The notes below the pieces were generated by a model. The model was not told where the DNA came from. It searched no databases and worked only from the letters and a program-made list of their open reading frames with translations. A DNA stretch of 64,000 bases from CAZHON01 sp964534565 (GTDB lineage: Bacteria; Patescibacteriota; Gracilibacteria; Peribacterales; Peribacteraceae), in contig CAZHON010000002.1 in NCBI GenBank assembly GCA_964534565.1, positions 234,482-298,481 of the forward strand. Reading direction: 5' to 3'. The position numbers and the translations under genes are program-made. Shown here in pieces: positions 49,271-55,841 of the stretch (position 1 is the first letter of the stretch; every line of letters starts with the position of its first letter).

Positions 49271-49867
49271 TTACTTCGTACACCCGCACGTTCCCCCATT
49301 CGCACACGCACAACCGCCCGGCATTTTGTTGTCCTCGGGCAAATCCAACTTGAATCGTCCGTCGCGGAAATCGATTGTTGCACCTCCAATGCGGGCAAGC
49401 GCCAGCGGCACTGCAACGATGCGAATGTCGGGCACTTCGCGATGCGTGAACGTCATCGCGTCTTTCGGCGTTTCGTCACGCACCTCCATGCAAAATCCTC
49501 CACGCTCATCAATATCGACCTCCAATACTTTTCCTTCGTGACCTTGGGCTTTCAGCACTTCCTTCAGCCCCTCTGCTGCTTCTTTGGTAATGGTGAGCGT
49601 CTGAGGACGCGCAGGAACCTCTGCTGCAAGGGTATTGAGTTCCACGAGAAGTTCATCGACATCATCATCGGAAAATCCGTGCATGTGACACCCCTCCTCC
49701 AGTGTATCGAGACCATTGTACTGGCACCCTACACAATGCATTCCGTATTCCCCCAATAACTTCTCACTTTGAGGCAATAGAGCCACAATTTCACTCACCC
49801 GCATGGTGCGGACAATAAGGAGTGAGTCTGGCGTGGGGGTGGATGAAGGCATAGAGTGGAGGTCCAT
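49271..49867 (-). CDS. Fusion of DUF1858 domain and HesB/IscA-like domain
   Basis: 198 residues from ATG 49867; ATG 49852 is also possible. Residues ~10-70 form a DUF1858 domain, with the CxxC of YGMHCVGCQYNGLDTLEEGC. Residues ~85-170 resemble the A-type Fe-S carrier fold (LTITKEAAEGLKEVLKAQG, GGFCMEVRDE), and the tail GGCACANGGTCGCTK adds five Cys in place of the usual CGCG end. This suggests an iron-sulfur or persulfide carrier, which would link with sufS/sufU in this window. A TATTGT box sits 7 bases before ATG 49804, but that start would cut into the DUF1858 domain. Confidence 0.75.
   Translation of the reverse strand: MDLHSMPSSTPTPDSLLIVRTMRVSEIVALLPQSEKLLGEYGMHCVGCQYNGLDTLEEGCHMHGFSDDDVDELLVELNTLAAEVPARPQTLTITKEAAEGLKEVLKAQGHEGKVLEVDIDERGGFCMEVRDETPKDAMTFTHREVPDIRIVAVPLALARIGGATIDFRDGRFKLDLPEDNKMPGGCACANGGTCGCTK
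49852..49857 (+). promoter_or_regulatory. -10 box TAGAGT upstream of the S41 protease gene
   Basis: TAGAGT lies 21 bases before ATG 49879, giving a leader of about 14 bases. Confidence 0.4.
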
Positions 49868-49878
49868 TGTGACACGAA

Positions 49879-51186
49879 ATGACAACACGCTCTATGCCTC
49901 GTAACCTCAAAACACTCGCGGTTGTATTCCTCCCTCTCTTAACCCTTCTCTTGGGGTGGCAACTTGGCATGCGCGCTCAAGCCAGGGCACTCAGTGACAT
50001 CGAAAATCGATTGGCGATTCAGTTCAATGGAGGAACGGCGAGTGGAGCGGTGATCACGGACCCTGAAAAGCAGGTGGATGCATCGCTCCTGTGGTCCACA
50101 TGGAAGTTGCTCACCAAATTCTATGTACAGCCCAAGGATCTCAATGCACAGAAAATGCTCTTCGGAGCCGTAAAAGGAATGGTGCAGGCAGTCGGTGACC
50201 CCTACACGGTCTTCATGACCCCTGTCGAGAACGATGACTTCCGTCGTGCACTCAGTGGAAAGTTGGAGGGAATTGGCGCCGAGCTGGCATTACGGGACGG
50301 CATGATTGTCGTCGTTTCTCCACTGAAGGGCTCGCCCGCAATGCGCGCCGGACTGACAGCGGGAGACATCATCCTCTCCGTCGATGGTGTGCCGACCGAC
50401 GGCAAAACATTGCAGGAAGTCGTGACGCAAATCCGCGGTCCCAAAGGAACGACGGTGCAGCTGGAAGTGCGACAATCGGAACAAGCGGCATCTCACGTCG
50501 TCAGCATTGTGCGCGAGAGCATTACGATCCCCAGTGTGGAATCGCGCATTGAACAAGGAGAAGGAAAGACGATCGGGTACCTCGCAATCAACGAGTTCGG
50601 CGACGACACGACCGACGAAACCCGCGCCGCATTGGAAGAAATGAAGAAGCAGAACATCACCAATCTCGTCATGGACCTTCGCTACAACGGTGGAGGGTAC
50701 TTGGACGGAGCGGTCGACATCGTCTCCATGTTCCAGAAGCAGGGAAAGGTGGTCACCGTCGCACGTCGCGAGGGTGAGCCGCAGGTGCACTACGTCAGTG
50801 GCAACACCATCTTCCCCGATGTCCCCATGGTGGTGCTCATCAATGAGGGATCCGCAAGTGCATCGGAAATCACGGCAGGCGCACTGCAGGACAACAAGCG
50901 CGCAACGATTATGGGAACGCAGAGTTTTGGAAAAGGAACGGTGCAGGAAGTGATGGACTTGCCGGGTGGCAGCAGCCTGCGCGTCACGATTGCCCACTGG
51001 CTCACGCCAAGCGGCCGTGACCTGGGCAAACAGGGCGTCACACCCAACATCCTTGTCGTCCAGCCAGACGGACTGAAGGCAGGCGACGATCCTCAGCTGC
51101 AAGCCGTCTTCACCTTCATCCGCACGGGAGTTCGACCCGTCCTACCGGCCACCTCTGCAGCAAGTTCGGCCTCGAGCATTCGATAA
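49879..51186 (+). CDS. S41-family C-terminal processing peptidase (CtpA-like)
   Basis: 435 residues. One N-terminal membrane anchor (residues ~10-28), then a PDZ domain (GIGAELALRDGMIVVVSPL, AGDIILSVDG) and the S41 catalytic core: DLRYNGGGYLDGAVDI, INEGSASASEITAGAL (nucleophile Ser) and TQSFGKGTVQEVMDL (catalytic Lys). Trims C-termini of exported proteins in the periplasm-like space. The tail is Ser/Ala-rich. ATG 49894 is an alternative start that would shorten the N-terminus by five residues. Confidence 0.94.
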   Translation: MTTRSMPRNLKTLAVVFLPLLTLLLGWQLGMRAQARALSDIENRLAIQFNGGTASGAVITDPEKQVDASLLWSTWKLLTKFYVQPKDLNAQKMLFGAVKGMVQAVGDPYTVFMTPVENDDFRRALSGKLEGIGAELALRDGMIVVVSPLKGSPAMRAGLTAGDIILSVDGVPTDGKTLQEVVTQIRGPKGTTVQLEVRQSEQAASHVVSIVRESITIPSVESRIEQGEGKTIGYLAINEFGDDTTDETRAALEEMKKQNITNLVMDLRYNGGGYLDGAVDIVSMFQKQGKVVTVARREGEPQVHYVSGNTIFPDVPMVVLINEGSASASEITAGALQDNKRATIMGTQSFGKGTVQEVMDLPGGSSLRVTIAHWLTPSGRDLGKQGVTPNILVVQPDGLKAGDDPQLQAVFTFIRTGVRPVLPATSAASSASSIR

Positions 51187-51205
51187 TGCAATTATTGGAA
51201 ACTCG

Positions 51206-51235
51206 TATACTCGTACACCAGTACACTAGTATACT
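51206..51235 (+). promoter_or_regulatory. Tandem 8-bp repeats, each with a -10-like hexamer
   Basis: Four consecutive octamers: TATACTCG, TACACCAG, TACACTAG and TATACTCG, so -10-like boxes at 51206, 51214, 51222 and 51230. The last ends 9 bases before ATG 51245. Could be stacked leaderless promoters or an expandable repeat that tunes expression. Confidence 0.65.
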
Positions 51236-51244
51236 CGCTTCGAC

Positions 51245-51871
51245 ATGATGCGCCTCCCCGCTTCACTGGAACGACGCTTGTCGCAACTTTTCCCCAAGGT
51301 GCGTGAGCGTGAACAATTTGTCGTAGAAGCGATTGAGCAATCGTTGGCGAAGGTGCAAACCACGGAGGAGAACGATGCGCCACGGCAGGTCGGCGGCACG
51401 CTCCACCTCTTCAGCGACGGCGGTTCGCGTGGAAACCCGGGGCATGCAGCAATCGGATACATTCTGGAAGATCCGGTCGAAGGCATTGTTTTAAAAGAGC
51501 ACGGAGAAACGATTGGAATCGAAACGAACAACGTCGCGGAATACCGCGCGCTGATTGCGGGAATGGAAGCAGCGATGCATTTCCACCCCAACCGTCTGAT
51601 CTGCCACCTCGATTCAGAATTGGTGGTCAAGCAGCTCAACGGAGAATACAAAGTGAAGATGCCGACGCTGCAGCAGTACGTCGATGAAATTCACGCACTT
51701 GCACAGGACTTCCCCGATATCGTCTTCCAACACATACCGCGCGAGGATAATCACCGAGCAGATGCTCTGGTGAATAAGGCGCTCGACAGTGCAAAACTGC
51801 ACCCTTCTCGTCCACAGGGGTATCCGCCATCGGGGTATCCCCAAGGAACGCTCTTCGCGCGCAATAGATAA
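51245..51871 (+). CDS. RNase HI-like protein with N-terminal extension
   Basis: 208 residues. Residues ~1-38 are a charged helical extension (LPASLERRLSQLFPKVRERE). The RNase H domain follows: LFSDGGSRGNPGHAAIGYIL (first catalytic Asp), NNVAEYRALIAGMEAAM (catalytic Glu), LICHLDSELVVKQLNGEYKV (second Asp) and REDNHRADALVNKAL (last Asp), all four acidic residues present. Cuts the RNA of RNA-DNA hybrids. The tail repeats a GYPP/GYPQ pattern. Unusual repeat promoter upstream. Confidence 0.9.
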   Translation: MMRLPASLERRLSQLFPKVREREQFVVEAIEQSLAKVQTTEENDAPRQVGGTLHLFSDGGSRGNPGHAAIGYILEDPVEGIVLKEHGETIGIETNNVAEYRALIAGMEAAMHFHPNRLICHLDSELVVKQLNGEYKVKMPTLQQYVDEIHALAQDFPDIVFQHIPREDNHRADALVNKALDSAKLHPSRPQGYPPSGYPQGTLFARNR

Positions 51872-51909
51872 GAAGTGACAGACACAACCGTAACCCGCAC
51901 AATGGGGAC

Positions 51910-53193
51910 GTGTTTTCACGCGTCACCATCACGGCGTTCTTCATTGTCCTGCTGCCACAATCGGCGGGAGCTGCAGGCATGACGCTTCGCTACAAACACT
52001 TCCTCTTCCCCATCACCGCCGCAACCGTTGCAAGTTGGGAAGAGCCAACCGAAACATGGACATGGCAGGGGCAGCCGATTCGTCCACCACAGGAATTGCG
52101 CGTCGATGGAGATGCTCTCCCTTCTCTTCCGGCGGGCATGACTCGCAACGTCCAGTCGGTGCATGCAAACCCACGGAATATCGCAACAACACTGCTCGAA
52201 AAGATTGAACCGGAGATCGCCCGTGAACCGGGGTCTGTGACCATTCGCCGCAGCGCCACGGGGGGAATTCTGTTCGAAGGAGTGGGACTGCCCGGACAGC
52301 ACATCGATATCGATGCAGCAGTACACATCATTTCCGACGCAATCGACGCAAATGTCGGCGACGTCATGCTGCCGGTCATCGTCACACCCCCGACCGTCAC
52401 CGTGCTCGACACGACTCTTGCGTCCCAGGGGATCAAAGAGTTTGTCACGCTTGGAGAATCGGACATGAGCAACTCTCCCAACAATCGACGCCACAACATC
52501 GCAACAGGATTGAGTAAGTTCAACGGACACCTGATCCCACAGGGCACGGTGTTCTCCTTCGACGAAACACTCGGCCCGGTCGACGGCAGCACGGGGTACT
52601 TGAAGGAGCTTGTGATTAAGGGAGATAAGACCATTCCCGACTACGGTGGCGGACTGTGCCAGGTAAGCACCACAGCCTATCGCGGTGTGTGGGAATACGG
52701 CTTCCCCATCGTGCAGCGCATCAACCACAGCTACTCCGTCAGCCACTACTTCCCGCAAGGAACAGACGCGACGGTGTACCCGCCCAACGTCGACATGAAG
52801 TTCCGTAACGACTCTCCGGGCGCCCTGCTCATGCAGACCTACCAAGAGAATGACCTCGCGTATTTCATCTACTACGGAACGCGCGACACCCGCACCGCCA
52901 TCGTCATGGGACCCTACATCTCCGATCGCAAGAGCCCACCACCACCCAAGACGGAATACACAACCGACGACCCCGAATTGGCACCGGGAGAAAAGCGCAA
53001 AGTTGGCGAAGCGACACCGGGCCTGCGCGCGGTGTGGTACCGATTCGTCTCGCGCGGAACAGGCTCCACGATGGATACGACGATGTCGCTCTACCAGGCA
53101 CGTCCGCTCTTCTACCAAATCGGCGGCGTAAACCCCAATGCAGGCTCTGGGGCATCGCCTGATTGGATGGGAGTCGAACCGGTCTTAGATTGA
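51910..53193 (+). CDS. VanW-family secreted protein
   Basis: 427 residues from GTG 51910. Signal peptide MFSRVTITAFFIVLLPQSAGA. Residues ~60-175 are a divergent domain before the VanW core, which shows FSFDETLGPVDGSTGYL, GGGLCQVSTTAYRGVWEYG and INHSYSVSHYFPQGTDATV. VanW proteins occur with cell-wall genes (G5 or peptidoglycan-binding domains) but have no proven activity. A CACAAT hexamer lies 6 bases before the start, a weaker version of the leaderless layout. Confidence 0.85.
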   Translation: MFSRVTITAFFIVLLPQSAGAAGMTLRYKHFLFPITAATVASWEEPTETWTWQGQPIRPPQELRVDGDALPSLPAGMTRNVQSVHANPRNIATTLLEKIEPEIAREPGSVTIRRSATGGILFEGVGLPGQHIDIDAAVHIISDAIDANVGDVMLPVIVTPPTVTVLDTTLASQGIKEFVTLGESDMSNSPNNRRHNIATGLSKFNGHLIPQGTVFSFDETLGPVDGSTGYLKELVIKGDKTIPDYGGGLCQVSTTAYRGVWEYGFPIVQRINHSYSVSHYFPQGTDATVYPPNVDMKFRNDSPGALLMQTYQENDLAYFIYYGTRDTRTAIVMGPYISDRKSPPPPKTEYTTDDPELAPGEKRKVGEATPGLRAVWYRFVSRGTGSTMDTTMSLYQARPLFYQIGGVNPNAGSGASPDWMGVEPVLD

Positions 53194-53823
53194 TCGAAGA
53201 GGTCGCAGTGCTTCACGCACGGCCGTCACGGCGAGTGGGCGCGAAAGATGATCGGTCAGAATCGCTTCACAGAATCGATGAAGCGCGCCGGTCGCCACGG
53301 TTTGTGCACCTGTTTCCACGGCAGAGTGGAGTGCGACGCGATCGGTCTGAGGAAGGAGTGCATAGCGAGAGTCTTCTGCAGAGAGCGGCAGCACACCGAG
53401 CATGGACAGCAACTTCAGTGTGAACGGAAGCAGTGCGGCTTCATCTCGTGCCTCCATGAGGAATGATTTGCAGTGGTCGAAAATATCCGGCAATTCCTCC
53501 GCATCTTCCGTAAATCGCATCAAGAGTTCCACGGCCTCCTGCGCAACTGCAAGCTGATGCGCCGTGCGAACCGGTGCCGCAGTCAGAACCGTTCCGGCAC
53601 TCACGATCGGGTGACTCCCCCGCTCCGACAATTCCACCCGCACATGCTGTAGCGGCAGAAGCGACGCACCCAGTCGACTATTCATGCGACGCGCACCCGA
53701 TGCCCGAACGGCAAGCCTCCCCGCTTCGCGCGTCAAAATCACGCAGAAACGATCGGCCTCCCCCACGTCATACGCACGCAGAATCAATGCCTCACAAGTG
53801 CGATGCATGCGTCCATTAGGCAT
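53185..53823 (-). CDS. recO: DNA repair protein RecO
   Basis: 212 residues. Part of the RecFOR pathway that loads RecA on gapped DNA. The N-terminal OB-fold reads EALILRAYDVGEADRFCVIL and EAGRLAVRASGARR; the C-terminal helical part lacks the four-Cys zinc site of many RecO proteins. ATG 53823 overlaps the end of ftsX; ATG 53808, closer to the family start, is an equal choice. The end overlaps the VanW gene by 9 bp in antisense. Confidence 0.87.
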   Translation of the reverse strand: MPNGRMHRTCEALILRAYDVGEADRFCVILTREAGRLAVRASGARRMNSRLGASLLPLQHVRVELSERGSHPIVSAGTVLTAAPVRTAHQLAVAQEAVELLMRFTEDAEELPDIFDHCKSFLMEARDEAALLPFTLKLLSMLGVLPLSAEDSRYALLPQTDRVALHSAVETGAQTVATGALHRFCEAILTDHLSRPLAVTAVREALRPLRSI

Positions 53824-54751
53824 GGCGGCGAAGGGAGGAAAGCCACACCACAAGAAGTGACAGGACCGGCGGACAAAGCACCAAGACAATTGCTGCGATG
53901 GACCACAATTGCTGCGCCTGCCCCATCATGAGCGACGCCGTTCGTGTGAATGCTCCATCGACCCCGGACGGCATTTCCCACGCCACCATTCCAAGCCCGG
54001 CAGCGCATACGCACGCAATGATGAGTGCACCGAAAAGCATGTACGCAAGCTCCGCAACGATCGGACCGTTCACTGTGGCCCACGATGCACCAAGCAAACG
54101 GACGGTTGTGCGCTCGGTTGCCGATTGCTCCAGGCGCGTTGCCGCAAGAGCCAACAGAAGACAGAGCAGAAACACTCCACTCACCGACAGAAGAATCATC
54201 GTCAGCTGCGCAATGTAATCAACGGTCGCATAGCGAAGAGCTTGCACCCTTTGCTGGTCGGTCACATCCAAAAACGACCGCACATCAATGGTGCCCCGCC
54301 ATTTGTCCTGAGACAAAAATGTTCGAAGCGCGTCGAACGATGCACGACTGGTGAGTGTGCCGCGGAAGCTGTCTGTGAACGGATTTTGAATACGACTTCC
54401 GTCGAGGAACGCTTTCGCCACGGGGTCCTCGGACCGAACCTCGGTCAGCAGTACGTCATGGGGAACGAACGAAATGTTTCCTGCACCCTTCACCTGCTGC
54501 AACGCGGCATAGAATTCTTGCACCTGTGTGCTTGTCACTGCGGGCAACAAGGTAATCGTGACCGGGTGGGCGTCATCGAGAGTGGCTCGGAAAACGGTCT
54601 CGGCCCACAGGGCGCCTGCCCCACAGAGCACGAAAAAAATACCGAGTGCCGTCACCGCCATCGACGGTCGCAGAATCCCTTCGGTACGGAACCGAATCCA
54701 TCCCCATCGCATTGCGCGTTTCCACGCAGGCCACGTATCGGACGTCTGCAT
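53816..54751 (-). CDS. ftsX: Cell division protein FtsX
   Basis: 311 residues. Permease-like partner of FtsE that activates cell-wall hydrolases at the septum. One N-terminal helix (residues ~35-55), a large outer loop, then three helices at the C-terminus, with the FtsX pattern ERTTVRLLGASWATVNGPIV. ATG 54751 is set by TATGAT 7 bases upstream. ftsE is not in the window; recO follows with an 8-base overlap. Confidence 0.85.
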   Translation of the reverse strand: MQTSDTWPAWKRAMRWGWIRFRTEGILRPSMAVTALGIFFVLCGAGALWAETVFRATLDDAHPVTITLLPAVTSTQVQEFYAALQQVKGAGNISFVPHDVLLTEVRSEDPVAKAFLDGSRIQNPFTDSFRGTLTSRASFDALRTFLSQDKWRGTIDVRSFLDVTDQQRVQALRYATVDYIAQLTMILLSVSGVFLLCLLLALAATRLEQSATERTTVRLLGASWATVNGPIVAELAYMLFGALIIACVCAAGLGMVAWEMPSGVDGAFTRTASLMMGQAQQLWSIAAIVLVLCPPVLSLLVVWLSSLRRHA

Positions 54752-54758
54752 GGCGAGG

Positions 54759-54764
54759 ATCATA
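54759..54764 (-). promoter_or_regulatory. -10 box TATGAT, leaderless promoter of ftsX
   Basis: TATGAT on the minus strand ends 7 bases before ATG 54751 and overlaps the alternative ATG 54763. Confidence 0.58.
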
Positions 54765-54772
54765 CACCTTTC

Positions 54773-55363
54773 TTACGCACTCTTCTCCATTTTCTCGACT
54801 GCCGCCACACATTCCTGGGCACGGGTGTTGTTTGGTTCCAAATCAAGCGCACGCTGGAAGAGTGCTTTTGCTTTGCGGAAGTTTTTCAGTTCGATGTGCA
54901 CGACTCCCAAGTCGCACAACGTGAACACGTTATCGCGATCGAGATTGAGAGCACGCTCGAGTGTCACCACTCCCTGCGGGCGACTGCCTCCCTGGAACAG
55001 CGCCCACCCAAGGCAGCGCAAAATTTCGGGATTGTTCGCCTTCTGCTTGTTCGCAATTTTCAGGTGCTCCAATGCCGCTTCCCATTCTTGTCTTTGACTT
55101 AAGACATACCCAAGAATGTACTGAGCCGTGTAGCTTCCTCCGTCCAAGGCAAGCGCACGGTTCGCTGCCGTTTCGGCACGCTCAAAATGTTCCAGGCTGA
55201 GTTCGTTGTCCGCCACTTCTTCTAGCGCAGCAACGTTTTCGGGGTCCTCTTGCAAAAGACCTTCCAACAAAGCCAACGCCTCCTCGTGACGAGACTGCAA
55301 TTTCAATTGTTCTGCTTGCTCAAGAAGCTCGAGAACCTCCGGTGAAAGACCGTCATCTGCCAT
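54773..55363 (-). CDS. Soluble tetratricopeptide-repeat protein
   Basis: 196 residues, about five TPR units (for example EALALLEGLLQEDPENVAAL and ALFQRALDLEPNNTRAQECV). No signal peptide or membrane helix. Likely a protein-protein scaffold; partner unknown. Just upstream of ftsX on the same strand but with its own TAGAAT promoter. Confidence 0.82.
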   Translation of the reverse strand: MADDGLSPEVLELLEQAEQLKLQSRHEEALALLEGLLQEDPENVAALEEVADNELSLEHFERAETAANRALALDGGSYTAQYILGYVLSQRQEWEAALEHLKIANKQKANNPEILRCLGWALFQGGSRPQGVVTLERALNLDRDNVFTLCDLGVVHIELKNFRKAKALFQRALDLEPNNTRAQECVAAVEKMEKSA

Positions 55364-55369
55364 ACGGAT

Positions 55370-55375
55370 ATTCTA
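55370..55375 (-). promoter_or_regulatory. -10 box TAGAAT, leaderless promoter of the 55363 gene
   Basis: TAGAAT on the minus strand ends 6 bases before ATG 55363. Confidence 0.58.
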
Positions 55376-55417
55376 CTACTCCCACATCATTTGTGTGGAA
55401 AAAAGAAGAGATTTTTC

Positions 55418-55765
55418 TTACAAGTAAATGAACCCAAACAGCATGCGAAGAATGCCGTAGGACCCCATAACAACGCAGAAGCCGATCAATCCTCCCATAA
55501 TCGCCTTTTTGCCGTTCTCGGCCCAACTTTCGTTACCATGCGAGGCCGCCATCATCAGGCCTCCGACAATCATAATGGTGATGCAAACCGGCACTGCACC
55601 TCGTACAAGCAATTCCGCAAGTCCGTCGATAATATCGAGCACGCTGGAGGTTGTGCCTCCTACAGGTAATTTATAATCACTGTTTGCCATGCCCACTGCC
55701 GCAGAAGCGACGTCCGTGACGCAAAAAGCATATGCAGCAAGCGCGGTGCGAAGAAGAAAAGTCAT
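55418..55765 (-). CDS. T4SS-pilin-like (TrbC/VirB2-type) small membrane protein
   Basis: 115 residues: N-terminal signal (LLRTALAAYAFCVTDVASA), then a loop and two helices, VRGAVPVCITIMIVGGLMMA and IMGGLIGFCVVMGSYGILRM, joined by a small polar turn with SHGNESWAENGKKA. This is the layout of the pilin-like proteins common in CPR genomes. No VirB4/VirD4-like gene is nearby, so conjugation is not implied. ATG 55765 is set by TATACT 6 bases upstream. Confidence 0.72.
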   Translation of the reverse strand: MTFLLRTALAAYAFCVTDVASAAVGMANSDYKLPVGGTTSSVLDIIDGLAELLVRGAVPVCITIMIVGGLMMAASHGNESWAENGKKAIMGGLIGFCVVMGSYGILRMLFGFIYL

Positions 55766-55771
55766 CTGTTC

Positions 55772-55777
55772 AGTATA
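55772..55777 (-). promoter_or_regulatory. -10 box TATACT, leaderless promoter of the 55765 gene
   Basis: TATACT on the minus strand ends 6 bases before ATG 55765. Confidence 0.6.
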
Positions 55778-55801
55778 GCACAGATTGGGCCTTGACGCAC
55801 A

Positions 55802-55831
55802 TTGCAAAACGAGGGGGGAACCACCTACACT
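55802..55831 (+). promoter_or_regulatory. Promoter of the class A PBP gene: TTGCAA-18-TACACT
   Basis: -35 TTGCAA (55802-55807), 18-bp spacer, -10 TACACT (55826-55831), ending 10 bases before ATG 55842. Confidence 0.5.
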
Positions 55832-55841
55832 GGCCACTCCC

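Noticed and set aside
49271..49804. Start of the DUF1858 fusion at ATG 49804 (TATTGT box 7 bases upstream)
   Set aside because: That start would remove the first strand of the DUF1858 domain, which is well matched by the upstream residues; kept only as a note.
53909..55102. 397-residue plus-strand frame
   Set aside because: Antisense to ftsX and the TPR gene, both well supported.
55382..55398. Hairpin CCACA...TGTGG as a terminator of the pilin-like gene
   Set aside because: In the minus direction the T run comes before, not after, the stem, and the stem is only 5 bp.
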